DNA of 64,000 bases from Durusdinium trenchii (GCA_963970005.1 CAXAMN010003947.1:156477-220476); one strand, 5' to 3'; shown: positions 1-32,556, counted from the stretch's first letter. Translations and numbers: made by a program. The notes: generated from the sequence alone by a model not told the origin.

Positions 1-3000
1 TCTTCAACATTCTGACAGTTAGTATAAGGCTCTATGCTTGGAAGTTGTTTGACATCACCTGCTCCAATGATAATTTTATTAGGATTCTTCAGGGTAAACT
101 GCCTTATCTTGTTCAATATGAAAGGTGAAGACATATAGATTTCATCAAAGACTATTGCATCAAACCCTGAATAATCATACTTTGGTAGGCTGTTTGTTTT
201 ATCAATGCCAATGCCAAAGAACACATTCAATGTCACCGCTTCACATTCAATATCCTGTGTTAACATATTCTGAGGAACTATAAATAGAGTTTTGTAGCCC
301 ATCTTCTCCAGATGTTTGCCTATATAACTCTTGCCACTTTCTGCATATTTGGCTCTAATCATCACCCTCTTCTTTCTGATTATGTGTTCACATATCTCTT
401 ATGTGTTCCATTCCTCCTCTACTTCAATACTTTCATTTTTGTACGCCGGCTTTTTTATCAACTCATTATGTTTCCATGCATACCAGCCAGAAGAATATTT
501 TACCATCATCTTTTCAACTCTCCAGTTGCCAATCTCCCTTCCAAACTCTAGTATCTTTCTAGCCTTCTTTAAGTCTGTCTTGGCTATGTGTAGTGCATCA
601 GTTTTTATAGCATATACGTTGATGCCCTTTTCTTTAAGCCTCTCCATTGCATCATACATACTGTAGTTATGATTTTGCAACAGCAGTTACTTAATATACC
701 GAAACCCGTTCATTAACTGCTTCTGTCCTGAAATTAGTAATGTTTGGTTGTTCTGTTTCTTTCTTTGGGGTCACCCCGCCCATCCACCTCTTCATATTCA
801 ACATCATCTAAGGTATAGATTTTGCCCCCATACTTGTTCTGATAGTAGAGTGCCTCCTTAAGACTATCAAAAATCTTGCTCTTATTTAATTTGTTGTAGC
901 CCTTTTCTAGTAGACCAAAGGTAATGTTTGCAATGGTCTTCTTAATCATATTGTTTGAAGTTTAATCTTCACTGATTTTTGCATTATATAATTATTCAAT
1001 GGCTTTCTTATACTTAACCTTGTGTACATGAGAAGGCGTCTTATAGTATAATATTGTCATAACTACTCCTCTCTTGGCTAACTTCTTCAGATGCAAACCA
1101 TAAACCAAGTTAAACTTTTTGTTAAAGAATATGTTTCCATGACATGCCTGAACTAAATACAGTGTATAATCGCCCAGATTTCAAGAATAACATTCCAAAT
1201 CATAGGGCTTCCAAATATCAAACTCCCCGAAGACAGGAATGTTTGGAATCTCACTGGCTGAATGAGTGAATGCTTCCTCTTGTCAATACTGCATGTCTCA
1301 CTATCTCTTATACGGTCATGATGTAGGTAGCCATTCTTTATTGTCATCAATTTGAATTGACCATTTGCTACTATTGTCCTGCTCTCATCCAATATTTTTA
1401 CATCGGTTTCATTGTAGTCTGATTTATGATTTTCCAGAAATAAGTCTCTTATGAAACTTGAACATCTCATCACTAACTCTGGTATATTTCTCCTCTGTAT
1501 TTACTGCTATGTCTTCATCAATCTTGTTTGTGTTTAAGTCTTGACTCACTATAGTGTAATCATCTTTTTTTCTGCTTGTTACCTATCTTAAATGTCAGGT
1601 TCATTTTGACATTCACCACTTTGCCTGCCCCGTATCTAATCAATGGTTCATACCCAGCCTGCGTTAAATCAAACATAAATTTATCCAAATCATTATCCTT
1701 CAATATCATGTTATATTCATCTTCTTCATTCATTTTAAGCAGGTCATCTATAGATTCTATCATCCTATACTTCATTGCTTCCTTTTTGTTGTTGATAAAG
1801 TAGTTGTTGCAAATTTTCAGGTTGTTGGGGTTCTCATCTTTAGTTTTAGCCTTCAGGCTTTCTAAACTATGATTTAGTGTGCATACCTGACTGTTTTTGA
1901 CTAAAGCATTGAAGGTTGCAATTCTACAGCTGTTAAAGTCTTCGGGGTCATGTCTGTAAATCTGTTTGCCATCAATGTCATATAATCTAGCCTTAATATT
2001 GAATTCTTTGAAGACCTTATGCATGTTAGATATTGATGCCCCTCTCGTTTTAAACTCTTCATCACCCTTCCTAATTAATTTTATTATGGCTTCTCTGGTC
2101 AGGTTCTTAGCCAGCTTCCCCCTTTTATGTCTCATCAGGCTATCCGCATAATGGTCTAGCAATGTATTCATCCAACATTCATTTTCAATATGGCCTTTTT
2201 TCTTGATAGCATCCTTGAACCTTAAACAGTCTGGGTTCACTTCAATTTGAATGTATTGATTGAAAATGCTCACATTTGTTTTTGAGTTGGTGAGTTCATC
2301 AGCGAAGATGTCATAGTTGGCATCATCTTCATCAATCAGCTCAGCACTCTCAATCCTAATAAATCTACATAATGATAAAACTCTCCCTCCATCAATTCTT
2401 CAAACGATTTATCAGTCCTCATTATAGCCATCATTCTTTTGAACCTTGCTCTGTCAGAAAACCTGTTCACCTTTACCTTGACCATACTCTCTATGAACTT
2501 CTGAGCTTTGACATTTCCTGTCCTTACAGTGTTTGGTACCACTATTGGATAGTATCTGCGCCCATCATTTATAAAACTGTTTTTCTTTGCACCTGACCTA
2601 TTATCAGTTGAAAAAAGCATGTATTTGACAACATACAGCTTTCTGTTGGCTAACACTTTTTCTCTGAAGGTTTTGGTGAGCGTGTCTGAGAACTTTTTGA
2701 GTGCCTCTGGGCTAATTTTTTGTCTAATTCTCCTGTTTACTACTGCCCTCGTTCTTCCTACTACCGCCTGTTCTGTTGCCTTTTTTACTTTCTCTCTTTC
2801 ACCTATTGGTACCGCATCTTCATATTTTTTCTTGCTTTGTCAAAGGCTTTCACTCCCTTCTTTAGGTTCTTGTCATTGGTTGCAGTGACACCTTTTATCA
2901 ATTTTTCAGCAGTGCCATGTTGGACAATCTTCCTGTCCTCATAAAGGTCAATAACAGTATTGATTTTTGGACGTGTAGCAGTGTCAACCCTGCCTCTTTT

Positions 3001-3059
3001 CCTGTCTCTTATGTTCCTTAAACTGGTAATATGTTTTTTCTATAGATATTTTTTGTCAT
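1..3059 (-). pseudogene. Broken polymerase-helicase (TVpol-type polA-like polymerase fused to SF1 helicase) of a polinton-like virus; C-terminus off window
   Basis: Read from a likely ATG at 3059 downwards. The N-terminal part (about 3000-1560) is lysine-rich and looks like the conserved N-terminal region of TVpol proteins. A polA-like O-helix segment, IKKTIANITFGLLEKG, lies at about 946-899 and the palm motif VYAIKTDALHI at 617-585. The helicase follows in frame: degenerate Walker A ESGKSYIGK (341-315), Walker B VFDEIYM (about 152-130) and motif III GAGDVKQLPS (about 66-37). The gene is broken. Frame changes occur near 2845 (A6 run), 2370, 1570 (A7 run), 1440 and 1230-1180. In-frame stops lie at 1181-1183 (TGA), 992-994, 962-964, 687-689 and 399-401 (all TAA). 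The virus would have used it for genome replication. The match to the TVpol-helicase family is from motif memory, not a search. The left end runs off the window. Confidence 0.85.
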
Positions 3060-3254
3060 ATAATACTTTATATTGATATATAATAAGCTTAAAGCTTTAA
3101 AACAAAAACCATTTAATGTTATAAACTATTTATTATTTAGTATCGTTAACATGGAATATATATAAAGACATATTAACTATATACATTAGGATATAATGAC
3201 TACTTAATTAAACATTGAAGACCGGACCTAACACTGGATGAAATTAAAGTGCAG
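3060..3254. promoter_or_regulatory. AT-rich divergent intergenic region of the viral block
   Basis: This stretch separates the minus-strand polymerase-helicase start (3059) from the small plus-strand gene (ATG 3255). It is very AT-rich. It contains the perfect 12-bp palindrome TTAAAGCTTTAA (3089-3100) and a TATA-like run, atatatataaag, near 3155-3168, about 90 bases before the plus-strand ATG. A divergent promoter is inferred from position only. Confidence 0.4.
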
Positions 3255-3437
3255 ATGTCAATCTATCAGGCGCTTTACGAAAAGAAAAGGAGAAGAGAAG
3301 ACCCTGAATATGCACAAAAGTTGAGGGACAAAGACCGCCTCAGACAACAAAAGAAGAGAGAAGAACGGGGTGTTCCAAAAAGGATACCTGTCACCAACAG
3401 TGAAACGAGGCAAATACTGATGGTGGTTCCAAAATGA
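3255..3437 (+). CDS. Small basic protein of the viral block, function unknown
   Basis: An intact 60-residue frame starts at ATG 3255 (a GTG two codons upstream is also open) and ends at TGA 3437. It is the only plus-strand gene seen in the viral block. The product is short and highly charged, with a K/R/E/D-rich helical middle (KKRRREDPEY, DRLRQQKKREER) and a more ordinary C-terminal tail ending VVPK. Charge and size would suit a nucleic-acid-binding or core protein, but I do not recognise a family. Unlike the two large viral genes it has no visible break, though it is too short for that to mean much. Confidence 0.5.
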   Translation: MSIYQALYEKKRRREDPEYAQKLRDKDRLRQQKKREERGVPKRIPVTNSETRQILMVVPK

Positions 3438-3460
3438 TTTTACTATTAAAAAACATTAAC

Positions 3461-3796
3461 TTATTTGTTATTTTTATTTGTTGGATATGCTGAACCAGAA
3501 GCAGAAGCGCTACTACTTCTTCTACTTGATGAGCTTGATGATGTAGGTATTGGTAAATCTGTTGGATGTGCTACCATGGGTGGATTGTGTGATGAACTGC
3601 TTGATGAAACATTTACTACTGAATGTGGTGGAGAACTATGGACACTCACTGCAGGTGAAGAATGCACGCTTATAACTTCCTCTTCATTATCATTGTAATT
3701 TTCCCCTGCTTGTGTCAAATAATCAATCGCTGACAATAAAGCACTGCCACCCATCATAGCTGTATTTCCTGCTACTTCTGCCAATCTAAAACCCAT
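3461..3796 (-). CDS. Serine-rich small viral protein, function unknown
   Basis: An intact 111-residue frame from ATG 3796 to TAA 3461. The first about 30 residues (MGFRLAEVAGNTAMMGGSA) are alanine/glycine-rich and weakly hydrophobic. The rest is low-complexity, with repeated VSVHSSP units and two serine tracts, ending in an Asn/Lys tail (NKNNK). Such an N-terminal hydrophobic patch with a disordered Ser tail could belong to a small structural or membrane-associated virion protein, but nothing proves this. It lies between the plus-strand small gene and another acidic minus-strand frame. Confidence 0.5.
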   Translation of the reverse strand: MGFRLAEVAGNTAMMGGSALLSAIDYLTQAGENYNDNEEEVISVHSSPAVSVHSSPPHSVVNVSSSSSSHNPPMVAHPTDLPIPTSSSSSSRRSSSASASGSAYPTNKNNK

Positions 3797-3821
3797 CTTT
3801 AATTTCCCTCTATGTCAAACA

Positions 3822-4140
3822 TCACCTATTGCCTTCACTGTCACTGCTACTACTGCTAGGGTTTTCAATCATTTTTGTAAAAGCTTCTACCATCTTATCA
3901 CTTCTTGATGGCTCAAAATCACTACTTGATGGCTCTAAACTTTTGAAGTTCTTTGAACTCATCTTCACAATATAGTTTCCTATTATCCGGTTTAATTTAT
4001 CTACTGTTTCAGTCTCTTTGTCAAACGTAATTTTCTTATCGGTTTGCGTTTGTTTGTTCTCTATCTCTGGGAATTGTGTTGCCTCATCTTCAGATTCTAT
4101 CTCATTACTTCGTTCTCTTCTTTCTGTTGGCTTATTTAAA
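3822..4140 (-). CDS. Acidic, serine-rich viral reading frame without clear start, possibly broken
   Basis: An open frame of about 105 codons ends at TGA 3822. It is rich in Glu, Asp, Lys and Ser (NEIESEDEATQFPE, ENPSSSSSDSEG) and has a tandem SLEPSSSDFEPSRSD element. No ATG opens the frame upstream of its middle (MSSKNFK). A second frame just upstream (IDDDEYLHYF, about 4165-4195) is of the same acidic character and would join after a one-base shift in a T/A run near 4140, so a frameshift at the 5' end is likely. Function is unknown. Confidence 0.4.
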
Positions 4141-4235
4141 AATAATGTAAGTATTCATCATCATCTATTGTATGTATTTCTTCAGTCTATTGTGTACTAA
4201 AATCATGATTAATAATAATTAGATTCTATTCTTAA

Positions 4236-4922
4236 TTATGCCATTTCACTTCCCCTTGCGCTGTGTCTGTTTCTGTATTCTTTAATTTTGCTTTTCAATA
4301 GTTCTGATTCAATTCTTCTTTGCCATACACCGGTTTGCATCATATCAACATCTACATAATATTGCTTTGTTGTTTTGCCTCCTCCTTTGCCTTTTGCTCT
4401 TGTTGGTAGTTCATTCTCTGGGTCATCTACATCAAAGCCTCTCAAAAACAATTGAAATTTCAATGCTTCTGCGCTCATAGTTCCTACATTTAATCTATAG
4501 CTAATGCTTCTTAATACTGCTTGTTTGGGTTCAGGGGCTTCGCGTTCTTCCCTTGCTGTCATCATTTCTACTTCATCTTCTGCTCGTTGGTTGTCTTGTG
4601 TTAAATCAATTGCTAATTGTGGCACCGGTTGAGCCATTGGCGTTCCTACTCTGCTACTTGTTCTACTCAATCCACCAAATATCATATCAATAACAGGTGT
4701 GGCGCTCCTACTTAATAAACTTTGGTGTGCTTGTCCTTGTTGTTTTCTCTCCTGTGCCATTCTGGCTCTTTCTTGTAGTTGTGCTTGAATGGATGCATTA
4801 TTAACGTTGTCATCTCTTGGCGTCTCTGCTTCTATTGGGGTTGTGTCTCTACTCTGTTGCCTCATCCTTTCAACATGAACTGTTCCACCTCCTAAATTGT
4901 GTCTCAATAATAGTTCTCTCAT
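4236..4922 (-). CDS. Viral protein of 228 residues, function unknown (between polymerase and capsid genes)
   Basis: The longest intact frame of the viral block, from ATG 4922 to TAA 4236. The N-terminal half is polar and disordered, with a Gln/Arg-rich helical stretch (IQAQLQERARMAQERKQQGQ) and a TPVIDMIFGGLSRTSSRVGTP segment. An acidic patch follows, and the C-terminal third looks folded (SYRLNVGTMSAEALKFQL, YYVDVDMMQTGVWQRRIE). A Gly/Lys-rich loop, AKGKGGGKTTK, superficially resembles a P-loop but lacks the usual context, so I do not call an ATPase. Its neighbours suggest a virion or packaging accessory role. No family recognised. Confidence 0.55.
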   Translation of the reverse strand: MRELLLRHNLGGGTVHVERMRQQSRDTTPIEAETPRDDNVNNASIQAQLQERARMAQERKQQGQAHQSLLSRSATPVIDMIFGGLSRTSSRVGTPMAQPVPQLAIDLTQDNQRAEDEVEMMTAREEREAPEPKQAVLRSISYRLNVGTMSAEALKFQLFLRGFDVDDPENELPTRAKGKGGGKTTKQYYVDVDMMQTGVWQRRIESELLKSKIKEYRNRHSARGSEMA

Positions 4923-4963
4923 CTGTCTCTCTTGTATTCTGTTTTTTTTGTTCCTTCAATACT

Positions 4964-5146
4964 TCAAATGCCATCAAAGAAGCTACCTTCAGGACTTGCT
5001 TTAAAAAATGTAGCCCTTCTGTCTGGAAGGCTTCCAGTTAATGTTTCATTTTCTCCTATCAACCCTGCTATTTCATCATATGTTGGTCGCCTCTTCAATT
5101 CATATTTTGAATAAGGATTTATCATTTCCAATGCCATAGTTGCCAT
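4964..5146 (-). CDS. Small viral protein with RPTYDEI...LPDRRATFF...SFFDG motif, possible PLV accessory protein
   Basis: A 60-residue frame from ATG 5146 (ATG codons also at residues 4 and 8) to a stop at 4964. The segment RRPTYDEIAGLIGEN followed by LPDRRATFFKASPEGSFFDG looks conserved-protein-like, and I associate similar LPxRxAxFxR...DG strings with a small protein of polinton-like viruses. That is a memory-based impression. It ends 42 bases before the start of the 228-residue gene. A hairpin (5147-5177) lies immediately upstream of its ATG. Confidence 0.45.
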   Translation of the reverse strand: MATMALEMINPYSKYELKRRPTYDEIAGLIGENETLTGSLPDRRATFFKASPEGSFFDGI

Positions 5147-5402
5147 ATATTAATATGTTAGGTAAACATGTTAATATATTTATGCAAAAAAATAGGCCTT
5201 TAGGTTGCTTAATGCTGTGTTCTTTTGTGTTGTGCGGTAGGTTGTCTCTTTGGACTTCACCTCTCAACCTGTCCAGTTCATTTTGATACTTTGACCTAGC
5301 ATTTGCTTGTATCATGTCCTTTCTTAATGCTACCATGCCCTCTCTTGCATTTCTTAACTTAAGTTCCTTGTGTAAATGCTCCAGATAACTTGTATCTCTC
5401 AT
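5100..5402 (-). CDS. Small coiled-coil viral protein, function unknown
   Basis: From ATG 5402 the first about 65 residues form a charged helical segment (MRDTSYLEHLHKELKLRNAR, RSKYQNELDRLRGEVQRDN) of coiled-coil character. The open frame then runs to 5100 through less convincing sequence (KGLFFCINILTCLPNILIYG) and across the hairpin and the start of the next gene. The true C-terminus may therefore be near 5190, with the extension caused by a lost stop or a frameshift. An upstream in-frame ATG at 5486 would add 28 residues that look unlike protein. It sits between the capsid gene and the 60-residue gene. Confidence 0.4.
   Translation of the reverse strand: MRDTSYLEHLHKELKLRNAREGMVALRKDMIQANARSKYQNELDRLRGEVQRDNLPHNTKEHSIKQPKGLFFCINILTCLPNILIYGNYGIGNDKSLFKI
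5147..5177. promoter_or_regulatory. Intergenic hairpin upstream of the 60-residue viral gene
   Basis: ATATTAATATGTT (5147-5159) and AACATGTTAATAT (5165-5177) are inverted copies with one mismatch and a five-base loop. It abuts the minus-strand ATG at 5146. Promoter or 3'-end signal cannot be told apart. Confidence 0.4.
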
Positions 5403-5482
5403 ATCAAATGAACTAAAAATTATTAAAAATTTGTGAAGATGTGCTTTAGTGCCTGTTTTGTTGTTGTGTTTATGATACTTAA

Positions 5483-5526
5483 ACATTATTAATATATTTT
5501 GTTTTAGACAAATGTATTAATAATGT
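5483..5526. promoter_or_regulatory. Intergenic inverted repeat after the capsid gene
   Basis: ACATTATTAATA (5483-5494) and TATTAATAATGT (5515-5526) are a perfect 12-bp inverted repeat with a 20-base loop. It lies 13 bases past the capsid stop and upstream of the next minus-strand gene, and shares the ATTAATA core with the hairpin at 5147-5177. Confidence 0.4.
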
Positions 5527-5538
5527 AGACTTATTATT

Positions 5539-7070
5539 TTAATCGTATACCACACACCCGCGTTCGCAAATTTCTAACACGCTTGCACTAATAAGGTGGG
5601 TAAAAACCTCTTGAATGTCTTCAGCATAAATTGCGTTAGTGCTATCACCGGGTGTAGTGTTTAGAGTTCCTTCAGTAGGGCGGATTTTCATAGTCATTAA
5701 ACTACCCATTTTTGTGTTAACTCCAGTAAAGTTGACGTCAGCCATCTTTTCAAATGACATACCAATAATAAATGTGTTTTCTCTGTATTGCCTGTAACTG
5801 AAAATCAATGCATCTTGGTCCGGGTTCATGTAATGTATGGCTCCTCGCAAATAGTAGAAGGTTTCTGCATGATAATGATTGTGCCTCAAACTCTGGATAC
5901 TTTTTGTTGCCTAACTGGATTTGCCATTATAAGTTTCTACCATAGTCTTGGAAACCTTTGCCTTGGTCTTGAGGATTTGCTACTGCTCCATTGTCCCAAA
6001 TGAATGAGTTAATTTGAGAATTGTAAAAGTAGTTCCATCGCTTATGAACATAGTTGTCTGGCAAATAGTTAGCATTGATAGTTCCATTTCCTGGTGTTCT
6101 GTATAAAGTACTGAATGCTCCTGTGAGTTTGAATGATGACTTAACAATGTTCATATCCAATTCACCGCCTCCTGTGTTGAAGGTTTGTGTTAGTGTGTGA
6201 TACATAGGAAAGACCAGTTTTAGTGACTCACCGTCCAACAAATGTTTTACTATGTTGTTGTTATTAACAGTGTTGTCTAAAGTCATTACTTCAGCTCTGA
6301 TAATAACATTGTTTAATTCCCACTGTGTAGAAGTGTTAGCTGCTTGAAAGTAATACCCCTGTTTGTCAGTTTGAGTGTTCGGGCTTCCTACTGCGCCTCC
6401 TTGTGGTTCTACAATAGGTACCAATTCATCATTAACAATTGCGAATTCTAATTCCAAAGGCGCATACCTCAAAGGTAAATAATAATTTGATTGCATCAAC
6501 CCACAAACAGGCTTATGGCTGAATCGGGCTTTACCATTAGCGCCGGAAATTCTTGTCAATGAGTGTCTTGTATACTGTATATTTTATCTATTCTACCCCA
6601 TTCATTTTTATCACCGTCAGGGGATACAGTTACTACACCGGGGGTTGGAGTAACACCAGCAGTAGTAGCCTGCAATAATACATCCAAACCATTACTGTAG
6701 CATAGTCATGAAAGTCAGCGTCCCATCTTGGGTTAGCTGACATCTCTATGTCATCCATGTCTCTAACATACAACTCACAGTGTCTATTGTATTCAACAAT
6801 ATTTCGATCCATTTGACCTCCTACTATTGCTCTGTATCGTTGAATAAAGGCATGTAAGCCTCCTAATGGACGTAAGAAATGGTGTCTTGTTCGATCGTTA
6901 TTTTGCAAAGTTGCAAACAACCTTACTGAACTCAAATCCAAATAGGTATTATCCTCTCCTGAAATGTAAAACCTAATGTTTTTCGCCCCCGCATTCGCAT
7001 TAAATACGTTTGTGGTGCTACTAAAATAGTTTACAAATCGCCTGTTTGTAACATATTGTGAAGTGAAGTT
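5539..7070 (-). pseudogene. Broken double-jelly-roll major capsid protein of a polinton-like virus
   Basis: Capsid-like coding starts at the block edge (7070, just after an in-frame TGA at 7073-7071 on the minus strand) and ends at TAA 5539. N-terminal segment: NIRFYISGEDNTYLDLSSVR (about 7000-6925), then LRPLGGLHAFIQRYRAIVGG and IVEYNRHCELY, the pattern I know from the first jelly roll of PLV capsids. Middle: NYYLPLRYAPLELEFAIV (about 6485-6430). C-terminal: TFIIGMSFEKMADVNFTGVN and the typical end VLEICERGCVVYD. It is broken by a frame change near 6665, another near 6560, an in-frame TAA at 5927-5929 and a frame change near 5890. Nearly the whole protein (about 500 codons) is still recognisable; a short N-terminal piece may be missing at the junction. 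Family assignment is by motif pattern, not a search. Confidence 0.85.
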
Positions 7071-7098
7071 TCAGGTAATCCAAAGTTCAGGTAATCCA
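7070..7098. repeat. 13-bp direct repeat at the virus/host boundary
   Basis: TTCAGGTAATCCA occurs at 7070-7082 and again at 7086-7098, separated by AAG. It lies exactly where recognisable capsid coding ends and base composition changes towards the host type. It may be a junction-repair or target-site trace, or chance. Confidence 0.55.
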
Positions 7099-7730
7099 GG
7101 TCACCAGCTTAAAAACAGACATCAAACGAAGCGGTATCCATTTAGCAGAAAGGATTTCTATGTTTTTTTCCTTCAGGGAGAGCTTTGGTAAGGATGAGTC
7201 TGGTTCTATGTTGTCCTTTTTATCCAGGTTCTTTTACAAAACTTGTGGTTTTTTACTTTAACATTTCAAGGTAAAAAATCACAAGTTTGCGTCTGTATGT
7301 ACTTTTTGATGATGCATGGTTTAAAAAAATATGAAGCATTGTTTTGCTTTGTGTGTGTGTCATGGTTTCGTGCAAATTACTTTTTTGTTAGGTCGATTTG
7401 CTTTGCTGGTCGTTTGTGGGAGTCTTATGGTTTTGCATGAAAAGTATGCTAAGGAGCCCTGGCGGCACATTGGTCTAAAAGTTCCCCACCACGGGGCCCC
7501 CCCCCCCCGACGAACAGAATCAACTCTTACAGGACCAAACTCAATGCACAATCCCAACTCCTGATTGTAATACATTTTTGCTAAAGCAAGGAGAACTCAG
7601 GTAGCTCAAGCTACCTTTCGTGAAATGCTATGCCAAGTCTTTAAACAAATTTGGCCAAAACCACAGGACCAAAGTGTGCAAAGTGCTTGCGAAAGTCAAG
7701 TCTGCCCATCGCAGATCGCAAGGGCCCCCC
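7099..7730. other. Boundary stretch between viral block and dynein exons, no gene seen
   Basis: Base composition shifts gradually from AT-rich to mixed. Besides the hairpin at 7239-7288 it holds a C-rich run (7496-7508). No dynein exon was found here although the next dynein segment (the rest of the AAA2 Walker A) should follow the exon ending near 7731. Confidence 0.5.
7239..7288. repeat. 18-bp inverted repeat (hairpin)
   Basis: The left arm 7239-7256 (AAACTTGTGGTTTTTTAC) pairs with 7271-7288 (GTAAAAAATCACAAGTTT) with a single mismatch and a 14-base loop. It sits about 150 bases outside the viral block and could be a small foldback element or a terminal sequence remnant. Confidence 0.55.
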
Positions 7731-31067
<23,337 letters not shown>

Positions 31068-31138
31068 CTGGAGAACTCCACGTGTGATACACGCATGGAA
31101 AATTGGATGCTGGACACGTGTGGAACATGTAATGTAGG

Positions 31139-31255
31139 CATATATATAATCTAGATACCATATATAATATGTATATATATATATGTGTGTGTGAGAGAGA
31201 GAAACATATGATACAGTATATATTATGTATCTATATGTATATATATCATACAACT
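31139..31255. repeat. AT/TATG-rich microsatellite
   Basis: Alternating TA runs with TGTG and GAGAGA interruptions inside an intron. Confidence 0.85.
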
Positions 31256-31699
31256 ATATCTATGTCTACATTCTGATGGCTCCATGGTCGTGGTCATGAA
31301 CGATAAAATAAGAGCCGGAGGAACCCTGTGCGAGCCTGTCACAACTATGAAGCATCCAACATAAGACATACAGGGCAAAGCCTATGCTCTACCCTCCCGT
31401 CATAGCTGCAAACCCGACTCTCCCGGCATGTTCCCATACCAATCCACTTCCGTCTGAGGAGTCGCCCGGTCTCTTATCGTCTAACGACGGCTCGCACCAT
31501 GTCTTTCTCCGACTCAGGGCTTGAAAGAATCCGCTTGTGGGTGGAGTCCTCGGCGAAGTGTGGCGGAGCGCCCCAAGCCACTTCCGAAACGCAAACTCTG
31601 AAGTCCAAACACTTCATGTTAAAGTTTACGTGAGGTCTGGTTGAAGTGGTAGTGTACATGGCATCCTTTGGCCTTTGGCAAATTCTGCGGCTCGGTCGG

Positions 31700-32146
31700 G
31701 ACATGCCGTGTCTCAGGTTGTGGCCCATTCGTTGAGGATCTCATCCGCTCTTTCTTCGATGCACTGGCTGCATTGGCCTCAGAGCGCTGGGCAGCCATGG
31801 CACCTCCAAAGATTTGTTGAAGTCGGAATTCTCCAAAACCACCTGGGTGCCCCACCTGGAAAAGCAGGTTAAAAGTCGGAATTTCTTGCAATCCTCCAGG
31901 CCCAGGGCAAGCCCGTAGTAGGGTTGTACGTACAAGTTGACCTTCGGAGGTTGCAAGTTGCAAGTACGATCAAATACATTTGGCGTTAGGGAAAGCATGT
32001 GGTGATGCCGGAACTATGTGGGACAAGTCCGGGCACCTGGGGACTACCTTGGGGCCCTTCAGGTGGCCGCACCGCGCACCGGCGGAAGACTGACTTACTG
32101 AGGTCGGAACGAAGGCACTCCTGGGCCAGCTTCTCCGCCTCGGGGG
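31700..32146 (-). CDS. Minus-strand exon candidates, probably dynein N-terminal region
   Basis: The clearest block is 32099-32146 (PEAEKLAQECLRSDL), bounded by AG and the canonical donor GTAAGT. Lower down, 31750-31960 contains protein-like frames (NLYVQPYYGLALGLEDCKKF, VVLENSDFNKSLE), but the frame in use and the exact edges are unresolved because two minus-strand frames are open together. They lie in the right order to continue the dynein gene, but I could not match them to a family motif. Confidence 0.4.
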
Positions 32147-32512
32147 CTGAATGCAATCAATCAACAGGAGATTAGTACTGCTTATGTAGCAGCTAGCAAC
32201 TGCGTGCATTGACATACACAATCATAACCGCGGAAGGCGTAGGGCTTAACACAAAAGACATCAAGAAATAGAGAAAAGTACAACGTTTCAATCAGGGCTT
32301 GAAACGAAAAGCCACAAGCTGATGTTCCGACCCCGGAAGCCTCAAGATCCTCAAGACTACAATGCTTTTCTGGATTTTGGGTTTATAGAGTTTGGGTGGC
32401 AAACTCGCGCGACGAACACAAACCCACCATGATGGGATGTGGGAAGCATCTCCCGACCCAATCTGCTTCTCAGCTGGAAATGGAATGTCGTCGTTGGATG
32501 GCTATGGATGGC

Positions 32513-32556
32513 TGATGATGATGATGATGATGACGATGATGATGATGATGATGATG
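32513..32556. repeat. ATG trinucleotide microsatellite
   Basis: About 14 GAT/ATG units with one GAC interruption. Confidence 0.95.

Noticed and set aside
4380..4420. P-loop in the 228-residue viral protein (GKGGGKTTK)
   Set aside because: No beta-strand before it and no Walker B after it; more likely a Gly/Lys-rich loop.
399..5929. Reassignment of TAA to an amino acid in the viral block
   Set aside because: Other frames in the block end sensibly at TAA (capsid C-terminus VVYD, the 228-residue gene, the Ser-rich gene), and a TGA also interrupts the polymerase gene, so decay explains the stops better.
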